IMG/VR virus record: IMGVR_UViG_3300025141_000252
Coordinates: 1 to 40,101 of that record
Length of the DNA stretch: 40,101 nucleotides
From: a virus
Strand: one strand, 5' to 3'
This document shows, piece after piece, positions 17,650 to 25,183 of the stretch; within the stretch, counting starts at the first letter, position 1; each line of letters starts with the position of its first letter. The position numbers were made by a program, and so were the translations under genes. Below the pieces are notes generated by a model. That model was not told where the DNA came from. It saw only the letters and a list, made by a program, of their open reading frames with translations, and did no database searches.

Positions 17650-18455
17650 GTACCAAGAAAGCAGTAGCAGACACAGAAAAATCGACAGCCGTAGCCAACG
17701 TCACTCTGTTTGAGGAGGACGCGGGCGAAGGTGTTGCCATGGGTAAAGAAGACATCCAACTGCCTCGACTTAAAATTTTACAAGGCAATAAGGTTGGGGA
17801 AGGTCAGAAAATGATGCCCGGGATAACTGAAGGCGACATTTATAACGACGCGACACTAGACTTTTTTTCAGGAGAAGAGGGCATCAAAGTAATTCCGTGC
17901 GTATACCAGCGCCGCTTTTTGCGGTGGCCCGCTGTACGGGGCAGTTTACCGCCTTTAGAGGAATATTTACCCAATGAACCTCGGCCTACTACGGTAAGGG
18001 ATGCGAACAACAACGACATCATTACCCATGAAATAGACGGATCGGTGTGCAACAACGGCGATTACATCGAGGAAACGCACAATCATTTTGTGTTAATTCT
18101 TTTAGAAAATGGCATGACCCAAATGGCGTGTCACAGTATGAAGAGAACGGGCTTGAAGCCATCCAGAACTTGGAACTCGATTGTCGGAAGCCGCGTGGCA
18201 GAAGGCAAAGACGGTCCGTTTACTCCTGCGCGGTATAGCCATGTTTATAAATTAAACACGTTTGAACGTGAATCCAATGGCAACAGGTGGGCGCAGTTAA
18301 ACATCACCTTAGATTCTTCTTTGATCGATGATAACAGGATTGATCTTTACAAACAGGCTAAACAGTTTGCCGCTTCAATTATGGCCGGTGAAGTTTCGGT
18401 TAAGTATGAGGAAGAAGAAGAGTCAACGACTACTGAGGGCGATGTACCGTTTTAA
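17646..18455 (+). CDS. Putative single-stranded DNA-binding protein with acidic ...VPF tail
   Basis: 269 residues without a recognisable family, but with SSB-like architecture: a mixed beta-rich body (about 30-235, many Trp/Tyr/Phe and basic residues) and a disordered acidic tail, residues 250-269, ending EEEEESTTTEGDVPF. Bacterial SSBs end in an acidic tail with terminal (D)xPF, and T7 gp2.5 ends in acidic residues plus Phe, because this tip recruits partner enzymes. It sits directly before a primase and helicase in the same operon. SSB function is therefore a strong inference from tail and context, not from fold. Confidence 0.6.
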   Translation: MSTKKAVADTEKSTAVANVTLFEEDAGEGVAMGKEDIQLPRLKILQGNKVGEGQKMMPGITEGDIYNDATLDFFSGEEGIKVIPCVYQRRFLRWPAVRGSLPPLEEYLPNEPRPTTVRDANNNDIITHEIDGSVCNNGDYIEETHNHFVLILLENGMTQMACHSMKRTGLKPSRTWNSIVGSRVAEGKDGPFTPARYSHVYKLNTFERESNGNRWAQLNITLDSSLIDDNRIDLYKQAKQFAASIMAGEVSVKYEEEEESTTTEGDVPF

Positions 18456-18458
18456 GTT

Positions 18459-19997
18459 ATGGAAGACGCGAAGATTTTTTCAACAATCTTTGACGGTCTG
18501 AAAGCAGCTTACGGTACATATCGAATCGACAGGAAGTCGAGCAATGGCAAAAGTGTGGGCAAGGCCCAAGTTGTAAAGGGTGAGCGCACACTGGAACATT
18601 GGGAAGGGCATCTGTCTGGTAAAGGCGATGCCCTTGGGATCATCCCCATCAACGAAGACAATAGTTGTGTGTGGGGGTGCATCGACATTGACACGTACCC
18701 GTTGGACCACAAAGAACTAATAACTAAAATAAGGAAGCTCGATCTGCCGCTTGTTGTTTGTCGGAGCAAGAGTGGCGGAGCGCACTGTTTCTTATTCACT
18801 ACGGATTGGATCAGTGCGGAGCAGATGCAGGAGACTCTCCAGCACATTGCAGCCTCGCTAGGATATGGGGGCTGCGAAATTTTTCCTAAACAGGTGCGGC
18901 TGTTTCTCGATAGAGGCGACGTGGGCAATTTTCTCAATATGCCCTATTTTGATGCCGAGGAGGGTTTACGGTACGGCATTAAAGACGACGGCCAATCAGC
19001 CACGCTTCACGAATTCTTTGAAATGCATAAGACCTATGCTCAAACTCCAGAGCAGGTAGGCAGCTTAACCATTGAACCCGACACCGCTATTCCAATTAAG
19101 GATGGCCCGCCGTGCCTTCAAATACTGGCGCGAGAAAAGATATCAGAAGGAGGCCGTAACAACGGTCTTTTCAACCTTGGCGTTTACCTCAGAAAAGCTT
19201 TTCCCGATTCATGGGAGAGCGAGTTTTTAACCTACAACGCGCAATTTCTTGATCCACCGTTAGCACTGGATGAAGTGAATATCGTCGCCAAGCAATTGCA
19301 AAAAAAAGACTACGCCTACAAATGCAAGGACACCCCGATCTGCAACCACTGCAACCCAGAAGTCTGCAAGACACGCAAGTTTGGGATTGAAGCCGCTGTT
19401 ACAGGCGTGGTTATAGCTAACCTTAGAAAATACAACTCGACTCCGCCAATCTGGTTTGTGGATGTCGGCTCACGGCCCTTGGAGCTGGAGACTGATGCGT
19501 TGATGAATCAGAAAGCTTTTCAGCGGGCGTGTGTAGAGCAACTGGATTTTATGCCTCGCACTGTCAAGATGGATCAATGGGAAGGACGCATTAACGGCTT
19601 GCTCCAAGAAATGTCTGAACATGACGGCTCCATTATAGAGGTGTCGCAGGATGCCAGTATCGAAGGCCAGTTCTACGATTACGTCGAAGACTTCTGCACA
19701 TCCATGCAACAGGCCCAAGCGAGGGAGGAAATCCTTTTGCGCCGACCTTGGACCGATGAAGAGGAAGGGCGCACTTTTTTTAGACTTAAAGACTTGGAAG
19801 CGTTTCTCAAGAAGAATAAATTTTTTGAGTACAAGTCACATAAAATAGCCCAGCGGCTACGGGACATTAACGGATCAGCTACGACCATGAAGATCAAAGG
19901 CAAAGCTGTACGGGTGTGGGCAATTCCAGCCTACGACGTCATTGGTGTCTCGATTAACGTGCCCGACATGGGTCAGAACGAAAAGGTTCCGTTTTAG
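18459..19997 (+). CDS. Archaeo-eukaryotic-type primase (TOTE-like AEP) with PriCT-like and Zn-binding C-terminal region
   Basis: 512 residues. Residues 45-165 match the AEP primase fold of TOTE-type proteins: HLSGKGDALGIIPI (51-64), the metal-binding DID (76-78) and SKSGGAH (103-109, His109), then EIFPKQ and FLNMPYF. Residues 226-310 resemble a primase C-terminal domain (SEGGRNNGLFNLG, NAQFLDPPLALDEV) ending in a four-Cys cluster (C289, C295, C298, C303). It would synthesise primers, possibly also with polymerase activity, at the fork. The last residues NEKVPF echo the VPF end of the SSB-like protein. Spacing to neighbours (3 bases before, 1-base overlap after) shows one operon with the SF1 helicase. 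Confidence 0.82.
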   Translation: MEDAKIFSTIFDGLKAAYGTYRIDRKSSNGKSVGKAQVVKGERTLEHWEGHLSGKGDALGIIPINEDNSCVWGCIDIDTYPLDHKELITKIRKLDLPLVVCRSKSGGAHCFLFTTDWISAEQMQETLQHIAASLGYGGCEIFPKQVRLFLDRGDVGNFLNMPYFDAEEGLRYGIKDDGQSATLHEFFEMHKTYAQTPEQVGSLTIEPDTAIPIKDGPPCLQILAREKISEGGRNNGLFNLGVYLRKAFPDSWESEFLTYNAQFLDPPLALDEVNIVAKQLQKKDYAYKCKDTPICNHCNPEVCKTRKFGIEAAVTGVVIANLRKYNSTPPIWFVDVGSRPLELETDALMNQKAFQRACVEQLDFMPRTVKMDQWEGRINGLLQEMSEHDGSIIEVSQDASIEGQFYDYVEDFCTSMQQAQAREEILLRRPWTDEEEGRTFFRLKDLEAFLKKNKFFEYKSHKIAQRLRDINGSATTMKIKGKAVRVWAIPAYDVIGVSINVPDMGQNEKVPF

Positions 19998-21496
19998 TGT
20001 TTAGGGTTTTTGGACCTCCCGGGACGGGCAAAACTACCCGGCTCCTCAACATGGTGGATGAAGCTTTGGCGCAGGGCATTCCCCCTAACCGCATTGCCTT
20101 CTTGGCCTTTTCGCGCAAGGCCGCAAACGAGGCCAAGGAACGAGCGGTAGAACGCTTCAAGCTTAGCGTAGATGATCTCCCCTTTTTTAGGACGCTGCAC
20201 AGCTTTGCTTATCGCACATTGGCGATCCAGAAGCACAGTCTGCTTCAGAAAGAACATTTTGAGGAGCTGGGCGCAAAGATTGGAATCAGTCTCAATGTCA
20301 CGCAGGACATGGAGATCGAGGACGGTCCGCCAGTTAATCTGGAACATCCTGTCCTGTCGTTAATCAATTTGTCGCGTCTCAAAAAAACCGCGCTTCACAC
20401 CGAATACAACATCAGTGATTTAGACATTCCGTGGCATGAAGTTGACTACATTGCGCGAGCCTATGACGAATTTAAAGCCGTTCACGGACTACTGGATTAC
20501 ACCGATATGCTGGCGCTTTTTGTGAAGGAAGGGGTGGAGGTCTGTCCCGAGTTTGATTTTTGTTTTCTGGATGAGGCACAGGACCTCTCGCCCCTGCAAT
20601 GGGATATTGCCCATATGCTGGACACTAAATCCAACCGGATGTACGTGGCGGGCGATGACGACCAAGCTATCTACCGTTTCAGCGGTGCGGATGTGGAATA
20701 CTTTCAAAACCTTGATACCAGCTCTGAAGTTCTGGAGCAGTCGTATCGCATCCCACGCACCGTGCATTCTCTGGCGGAACGCATTGCCAGCCGAATTCAC
20801 AGGCGTTTTCCTAAAGTTTACAAGCCGCGCAATCACGAAGGCCGCATTACCCGCTTGGCTGACATTCAGGAACTGGACATGAGTGAGGGCAGTTGGCTAA
20901 TTATGGCCCAAGCGAACTTTATGCTTTCGCCGCTGGCAGTAGAACTAAAAAGCCACGGCTACCTGTTTGAGCGCAACGGCTCCCGATCCATCAGCGAAAA
21001 GATTTCTACGGCGATCAACGGGTGGGAACAGCTTCGCAAGGGGCGAGAAGTTTCTTTGCCTACCGTACAGGCTCTTTATTCTTATTTATCGGGTAATGGC
21101 GGCAGAGTTGCGCGAGGCAAGAAAAAAATCATAGCCGATGCGGACGCAACCTTTAGCTTGACCGAACTTCAAACTGATTACGGTTTGTTGGCAACCGATG
21201 ACATGATTTGGCACGAGGCGCTGGATAAACTTCCAGCCATGGACCGGGCCTACATTACCGCTTTGCTACGCAGGGGCGAGAAGTTCAATGCCAAACCGCG
21301 CATTCGACTCTCCACGATCCACCAAACCAAGGGCGGCGAAGCCGATTCGGTTGTGGTGTATCTCGACCTCACCGCCGCCGCACTGAACGGACCCTCCGAT
21401 GACCTGCACCGCGTGTTCTATGTTGCCGTCACACGGACCAAGGAACACCTGTATCTGGTTGAACCCGAAGATTATACGAGAGCTTATGACCTATGA
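19997..21496 (+). CDS. UvrD/Rep-like superfamily 1 DNA helicase
   Basis: 499 residues with the full SF1A motif set: I GPPGTGKTT (6-14), Ia FLAFSRKAA, II FLDEAQD (190-196), III AGDDDQAIYRFSG (218-230), V STIHQTKGGEAD and VI FYVAVTRTKEHLYLV near the C-terminus. Shorter than E. coli UvrD/Rep (about 670-720), lacking large 1B/2B insertions. It unwinds duplex DNA 3'-5' in known relatives and probably serves as the replicative or repair helicase here, since no DnaB-type helicase is present. Start is GTG overlapping the primase stop by one base (TAGTG); its own stop overlaps a zinc-ribbon ORF (ATGA). Confidence 0.93.
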   Translation: MFRVFGPPGTGKTTRLLNMVDEALAQGIPPNRIAFLAFSRKAANEAKERAVERFKLSVDDLPFFRTLHSFAYRTLAIQKHSLLQKEHFEELGAKIGISLNVTQDMEIEDGPPVNLEHPVLSLINLSRLKKTALHTEYNISDLDIPWHEVDYIARAYDEFKAVHGLLDYTDMLALFVKEGVEVCPEFDFCFLDEAQDLSPLQWDIAHMLDTKSNRMYVAGDDDQAIYRFSGADVEYFQNLDTSSEVLEQSYRIPRTVHSLAERIASRIHRRFPKVYKPRNHEGRITRLADIQELDMSEGSWLIMAQANFMLSPLAVELKSHGYLFERNGSRSISEKISTAINGWEQLRKGREVSLPTVQALYSYLSGNGGRVARGKKKIIADADATFSLTELQTDYGLLATDDMIWHEALDKLPAMDRAYITALLRRGEKFNAKPRIRLSTIHQTKGGEADSVVVYLDLTAAALNGPSDDLHRVFYVAVTRTKEHLYLVEPEDYTRAYDL

Positions 21497-21651
21497 TTAC
21501 CCTGCGTATGGAAATGTCAGAACGTGAATGTCCGCGTTGCAAGGCCAAGGCCGAAGAAGTGATTAACACCGAAAAGCGCAAGCGCGTGGGCTGGTATTGC
21601 GTCAAGTGCCACCACTTTGAGAAAGCGATTTTGAGAGAGATGAAGATATGA
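21493..21651 (+). CDS. 52-residue zinc-ribbon protein
   Basis: A short gene joined by ATGA overlaps to the helicase before it and the unknown gene after it. It has two Cys pairs, CPRC (13-16) and CVKC (36-39), with basic residues between (EKRKRVGWY), i.e. a classic four-Cys zinc ribbon likely to contact nucleic acid or a replication partner. Position between helicase and polymerase supports a replication or transcription accessory role. Confidence 0.75.
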   Translation: MITLRMEMSERECPRCKAKAEEVINTEKRKRVGWYCVKCHHFEKAILREMKI

Positions 21652-22058
21652 CAATTAGTGTATTAGAAGGTCCAGAAGATAATTTTCCATCCCAAATGCG
21701 AGAAGCGCTTAGCCATTCGGTGGACTGCGAGCGCTTAGTGACTCTTTACATGAGTTTTAACGACACGTCCAACGAGCAAGGGGGTATTCCAGATTTCGAT
21801 ATAAAAGTTGAGCAACTCCCTCGTGGGCAAGTGAGGATTACGGTGGAAGAAGTTCAAGCACCGCATTGGCAGGAGAAGCGAGAACTGGAACAGCAAGGCT
21901 CTCGCTATGAAACTACTTATAAAACCGTTCTTGATGTGACGCTGCAACACCCGTGCCCCGCCGAAAGGGTAACTGAGTACATGCAAAAAACAGAACATGA
22001 CGAGTTTGAAGCCAAGGCGAAACGATGGCAAGAAGAAAGGGAAAAACATGAAAACTAA
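21648..22058 (+). CDS. Hypothetical replication-operon protein
   Basis: 136 residues, unrecognised. The middle alternates beta-like hydrophobic stretches (FDIKVEQLPRGQVRITVEEV; TYKTVLDVTL) and the last 30 residues are a strongly charged helix (EFEAKAKRWQEEREKHEN). It overlaps the zinc-ribbon gene by 4 bases and the polymerase start by 11 bases, so it belongs to the same operon. No catalytic motif, Cys or membrane segment. Confidence 0.7.
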   Translation: MTISVLEGPEDNFPSQMREALSHSVDCERLVTLYMSFNDTSNEQGGIPDFDIKVEQLPRGQVRITVEEVQAPHWQEKRELEQQGSRYETTYKTVLDVTLQHPCPAERVTEYMQKTEHDEFEAKAKRWQEEREKHEN

Positions 22059-23958
22059 ACTACAAATGGCTATGTTTCCTCCCAAGTCTGACTGGCTTCC
22101 GCCAGAGCATCCTTTCCCTGAGATCTTCGATGCACCGGAAATCGCTATCGACGTTGAAACACGCGACCCGGATCTCAAGAGCCGGGGTCCGGGGTGGCCC
22201 ACCAAGAACGGCGAAGTGGTGGGCTACGCTATCGCTGTTCCCGGCTGGAAAGGCTACTTCCCTGTGGCGCACGTTGGTGGCGGCAACATGGACGCTAGGC
22301 AGATTAACAAGTACCTCAAGAAGGTATTGGAATCTCCCGGCGATAAGATTATGCACAACGCCCAATATGATCTGGGATGGCTCAGAGCGATGGGCTTTGA
22401 AGTGAAAGGCCGCATCGTAGATACGATGATGACCGCTGCTTTGATCGACGAGAACCGCTTTAGTTACTCGCTTAACGCACTGTGCTACGACCATTTGGGC
22501 AAGACCAAGTCTGAGAAGACTTTGGTTGAAGCCGCACGGGAGTTTGGCGTGGACCCCAAAGGCGAAATGTACAAGCTCCCTGCCATGTACGTTGGACCAT
22601 ATGCCGAGGTAGACGCAGAGATTACCCTTGAGTTATGGAACCATTTTAAAACGATTTTGAACACCGAGGATCTCTGGGACATTTGGAATCTCGAAACGGC
22701 ACTGCTCCCGCATCTGGTCACCATGACACAGCAGGGCATCCGCGTGGACGTGGATCAGGCTGAACGCACCAAGCAGGAACTGCTCAAACGCGAGAAGGCC
22801 GCTTACGCACAAATCAATAAACTGGCAGGAATGAATGTCGAGATCTGGGCGGCGGCTTCGATAGCTAAAGCTTTCGACAAGGCTGGGCTAAGTTACCCTT
22901 CCACAGAAAAAGGTTCGCCCAGTTTTACTAAATTGTTCTTGGCCGAGCATTCCCACGACCTCCCGCGCCTGATCGTACAGGCACGGAACCTGAACAAGGT
23001 CCAAGGGACGTTCATCGATAGCATCTTGCGATACGTTGGCAAAGACGGACGTGTGCATAGTCACATCAATGCAGTTCGCTCGGGTGAGGGGGGAACTGTT
23101 TCTGGCAGAATCTCTATGAACAACCCTAACCTCCAACAGATCCCGGCCCGCGACCCCGAACTCGGCCCTATGATTCGGCGTTTGTTTCTCCCTGAAGCCG
23201 GAGAGCAGTGGGCAGCCATAGACTATTCGCAGCAAGAGCCACGCATCCTCACTTCATACGCCAAGCGGTTTGGCGATTACAGAAAGATGGATATGGGCGG
23301 CGTTGAAGAATTTATTAACGAGTACCAACAAAACCCCGATGCAGATTATCACAGCATGGTGGCGGAGCTATCGGGATTGCCCCGCTCGACGGCCAAAGTA
23401 ATTTCCTTGGCCCTCATGTACGGAATGGGGGTCCAGAAGTTAAGTCAGCAACTGGATATCCCGTTGGAAGAAGCCAAGGATCTGACCCAGCAGTACCATA
23501 AGAAAGTACCGTTTGTGAAACAACTGACCCAAGGCGTACAGCGCTATCTTGACGATCCACGGTCCGGGGGCTGCATACGGTCCCTCAAGGGCCGCAAGTG
23601 CCGTTTCGACCAGTGGGAACCCGATAGCTTTGAGATGACCAAGGCGATGCCCTACGACGAAGCTGTGAACGCCTACGGGCCAACCACGAAGCTCAAGAGA
23701 GCGTATACGTGGAAGGCGCTTAATCGTTTGATCCAAGCAAGTGCGGCGGATCAGACCAAGCAAGCTATGGTGAACATCTGTGAGACGGGCAAGATCCCGC
23801 TGCTACAGGTACACGATGAACTGGCCTTTTCCGTGGCAGATCCGGAAGAAGCCCGGGCGTTGGCAAAGATGATGGAAGAGGCTGTACCTTTAGAAGTTCC
23901 TAACAAATGCGACATTGACCTCGGGCGGAGCTGGGGCGAAGCTAAGGAATTGAAATAA
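22048..23958 (+). CDS. polA: Family A DNA polymerase with 3'-5' exonuclease (Leu at 762-equivalent)
   Basis: 636 residues from ATG 22048, chosen over an upstream in-frame ATG at 21997 because GAAAGG lies 7 bases before it. Exonuclease motifs: DVET (35-38), HNAQYDLGW (103-111), YAEVD (185-189). Polymerase motifs: A IDYSQQEPRI (391-400, Asp392), B RSTAKVISLALMYG (446-459: Arg446, Lys450, Leu454, Tyr458), C VHDEL (588-592). There is no 5'-3' exonuclease domain. Leu454 aligns with E. coli Pol I Phe762, a substitution common in marine viral PolA proteins. This is the replicative polymerase of the phage. Motif A reads QQE where Pol I has QIE. Confidence 0.96.
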   Translation: MKTKLQMAMFPPKSDWLPPEHPFPEIFDAPEIAIDVETRDPDLKSRGPGWPTKNGEVVGYAIAVPGWKGYFPVAHVGGGNMDARQINKYLKKVLESPGDKIMHNAQYDLGWLRAMGFEVKGRIVDTMMTAALIDENRFSYSLNALCYDHLGKTKSEKTLVEAAREFGVDPKGEMYKLPAMYVGPYAEVDAEITLELWNHFKTILNTEDLWDIWNLETALLPHLVTMTQQGIRVDVDQAERTKQELLKREKAAYAQINKLAGMNVEIWAAASIAKAFDKAGLSYPSTEKGSPSFTKLFLAEHSHDLPRLIVQARNLNKVQGTFIDSILRYVGKDGRVHSHINAVRSGEGGTVSGRISMNNPNLQQIPARDPELGPMIRRLFLPEAGEQWAAIDYSQQEPRILTSYAKRFGDYRKMDMGGVEEFINEYQQNPDADYHSMVAELSGLPRSTAKVISLALMYGMGVQKLSQQLDIPLEEAKDLTQQYHKKVPFVKQLTQGVQRYLDDPRSGGCIRSLKGRKCRFDQWEPDSFEMTKAMPYDEAVNAYGPTTKLKRAYTWKALNRLIQASAADQTKQAMVNICETGKIPLLQVHDELAFSVADPEEARALAKMMEEAVPLEVPNKCDIDLGRSWGEAKELK

Positions 23959-23978
23959 TTGATATTGTCCTATACAAT
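23950..23978 (+). promoter_or_regulatory. Promoter with operator-like inverted repeat upstream of the RHH gene
   Basis: TTGAAA (23950-23955) and TACAAT (23973-23978) are 17 bases apart, a near-consensus sigma-70 promoter; the -35 overlaps the 3' end of polA. A perfect inverted repeat ATTGT-CCTAT-ACAAT (23964-23978) covers the -10, a natural binding site for the ribbon-helix-helix protein encoded just downstream (autoregulation inferred). Confidence 0.6.
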
Positions 23979-24002
23979 CCCAGATAAAACGGAGGCTTAA
24001 AA

Positions 24003-24236
24003 GTGGATACTAAGAAATGGAAGTCGGTCCTTGTACCGACCGATATCTACGAAGAGATTGTGACGATTTCGCACGTCGAAGGACGCACGATCAGCGGGCA
24101 ACTGCGCATCATTTTCGAGTTCTGGAAACGCGAGAGTCTGACGCCCAAAGACGTTAAATTTCTACAAAGCGAAATGCGTGAAAGGAAACTCAAAGAAGAA
24201 GCGGCCGAGGCGCAGCAATCCCCGTGGCCTCAGTGA
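24003..24236 (+). CDS. Small ribbon-helix-helix (CopG/Arc-like) regulator, putative
   Basis: 77 residues from GTG 24003, preceded by GGAGG at 23991-23995 (7-base spacing). The N-terminus has the pattern of an RHH DNA-binding fold: a short strand (KSVLVPTD), helix (YEEIVTISHVEG), turn and helix (RTISGQLRIIFEFWKRE), then a charged helical tail. RHH dimers insert the strand pair into the major groove. Its promoter carries an inverted repeat over the -10, consistent with autorepression. The end converges with, and overlaps by 7 bases, a minus-strand gene. Fold assignment is by pattern only. Confidence 0.6.
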   Translation: MDTKKWKSVLVPTDIYEEIVTISHVEGRTISGQLRIIFEFWKRESLTPKDVKFLQSEMRERKLKEEAAEAQQSPWPQ

Positions 24237-24475
24237 TAGTCTTTGATTTCCTCCGGATAGCTGACGTCTGGCGCCCACGTTAAAGCCATCAGGCACTCGT
24301 AACACACGACCGCCTCTATCACCATCTTTTCGGCTTTGGCTATGTCAGCCAGTGTCGCGTCCATGAAGAACGGGTGTTCGCACCTTGTGCAGTGGTGCAG
24401 TTTGGGCGACGTCGCTGCGTCTCCCTCGAAACAACCAATCTCGGACGGTATCCACGGGAATTTCATATCGCTCAC
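24230..24475 (-). CDS. Small four-Cys zinc-ribbon protein
   Basis: 81 residues from GTG 24475 (an ATG three codons later, at 24466, is an alternative). Two Cys pairs, CTRC (29-32) and CYEC (58-61), flank a helix (ADIAKAEKMVIEAV), giving a zinc-ribbon/treble-clef look; the C-terminus is acidic. It overlaps the upstream minus-strand HTH gene by 131 bases in a different frame and the plus-strand RHH gene by 7 bases at its end. No close family is recognised. Both overlapping frames look genuine, so it is probably translated from the same transcript as the HTH gene. Confidence 0.55.
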   Translation of the reverse strand: MSDMKFPWIPSEIGCFEGDAATSPKLHHCTRCEHPFFMDATLADIAKAEKMVIEAVVCYECLMALTWAPDVSYPEEIKDYH

Positions 24476-24569
24476 TTAACCACTTCACTTTACGTTTTTC
24501 GACGTTCCGCTGGTAACGAATCTCGGCCACCAGCTCGTCGGACCATTTTTTGGGTCTACCTTGTGCCAT
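24345..24569 (-). CDS. Small HTH protein with GRPKKW N-terminus, putative regulator
   Basis: 74 residues from the ATG at 24569; the frame runs further upstream to 24689 but that part reads through the likely promoter, so the internal start is preferred (AAAGG about 12 bases upstream). It starts MAQGRPKKWSDELVAEIRYQ and contains a helix-turn-helix-like segment KWLSERYEIPVDTVRDWLFR (29-48), as in homeodomain-like transposase, terminase-small or regulator N-termini. Divergent orientation to the 24806 operon suggests a switch regulator. Its second half overlaps the zinc-ribbon gene in another frame. Confidence 0.55.
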   Translation of the reverse strand: MAQGRPKKWSDELVAEIRYQRNVEKRKVKWLSERYEIPVDTVRDWLFRGRRSDVAQTAPLHKVRTPVLHGRDTG

Positions 24570-24604
24570 CTTGCATTGTTTCCTTTCGGTTTGACAAGCT
24601 GCCG

Positions 24605-24633
24605 ATTTTATCATAGTTTCATGTGAAAAACAA
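24605..24633 (-). promoter_or_regulatory. Putative minus-strand promoter for the HTH/zinc-ribbon pair
   Basis: On the minus strand TTGTTT (24628-24633) and TAAAAT (24605-24610) are 17 bases apart. Initiation near 24598 would give a leader of about 30 bases before the ATG at 24569. The -35 is weak (3 of 6). Confidence 0.4.
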
Positions 24634-24675
24634 GTATACCGTAAGTCGTTGATTTTAAAGGGAAAAACTAAGGTG

Positions 24676-24710
24676 TTGCTTTTACACATGATTTATGAGA
24701 CAATGATAAT
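24676..24710 (+). promoter_or_regulatory. Promoter P1 (copy of a repeated phage promoter element)
   Basis: TTGCTT (24676-24681), 17 bases, GACAAT (24699-24704) with an extended TGn before the -10. A second reading, TTTACA (24681-24686) with GATAAT (24705-24710) and an 18-base spacer, also fits. The core TTGCTTTTACACAT..TTTATG.GACA recurs at 25416, upstream of another small operon, which supports a real shared promoter. Confidence 0.65.
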
Positions 24711-24760
24711 TGGCTAGAAATTTAGCCATGATCTTTAACAATTTAATGTAGTTTAATTTT

Positions 24761-24774
24761 CCCGCGAAAGCGGG
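24761..24774 (+). promoter_or_regulatory. GAAA-tetraloop hairpin abutting a ribosome binding site
   Basis: CCCGC-GAAA-GCGGG forms a perfect 5-bp stem with a GNRA loop in the leader of the 24806 operon, immediately followed by AGGAGT, the ribosome site for a 7-codon leader ORF at 24786. There is no U-tract, so it is not a terminator; mRNA stabilisation or translational control is more likely. Confidence 0.5.
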
Positions 24775-24785
24775 AGGAGTCAATT

Positions 24786-24809
24786 ATGGAAAAAAGGAAA
24801 GTACAATGA
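24786..24809 (+). CDS. Seven-codon leader ORF (MEKRKVQ), possible coupling peptide
   Basis: ATG at 24786 has a strong GGAGGAGT site upstream, better than that of the next gene. The ORF ends in TGA overlapping the ATG at 24806 (ATGA). It may couple translation of the downstream gene to the hairpin-flanked ribosome site. Could be incidental. Confidence 0.35.
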   Translation: MEKRKVQ

Positions 24810-25183
24810 AAACGACTTTACAAAAGCTTATAGAAAAGACGTTGATGTTGGAACGAAACAGCCAGTTTACCGTCTGCACTTTAGACGAGGGCTTGGTAAT
24901 TGGTTTGGGAAGTGTCGAAAGCGATAACTTTTCATTTACCCCCATAGCCAAACTGTTGTCGCACGAAGACATCGTGGAGTTGCAAGAAAGTCAGGAGATC
25001 CAGATAGGGTGGACAGAAGTTACCAACGTCCTATTGGAGATGGCAAGGAAAGAGCTTGTCGGCAAACTGCCCGAAGACTTTGAAGCAGATGTTCAGCACC
25101 CAGCCCTCACGGATGAAGCGATTGACCACTATCAGAAGGAAATCGCCAAGGCTGAAGAAGCATTCCAAAAGGAATCAGCATGA
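24806..25183 (+). CDS. Hypothetical early protein
   Basis: 125 residues, unrecognised. The first 70 residues alternate helix and beta-like segments (QFTVCTLDEGLVIGLGSV), and the C-terminal third is an acidic helix (DEAIDHYQKEIAKAEEAFQK). First proper gene behind promoter P1; its stop overlaps the next ATG by ATGA. Likely an early host-takeover or regulatory protein by position; no function can be assigned. Confidence 0.7.
   Translation: MKTTLQKLIEKTLMLERNSQFTVCTLDEGLVIGLGSVESDNFSFTPIAKLLSHEDIVELQESQEIQIGWTEVTNVLLEMARKELVGKLPEDFEADVQHPALTDEAIDHYQKEIAKAEEAFQKESA

Noticed and set aside
21997-22047. Upstream ATG for the DNA polymerase
   Set aside because: The extra 17 residues are a lysine-rich run overlapping the preceding gene, while ATG 22048 has a well-placed GAAAGG.
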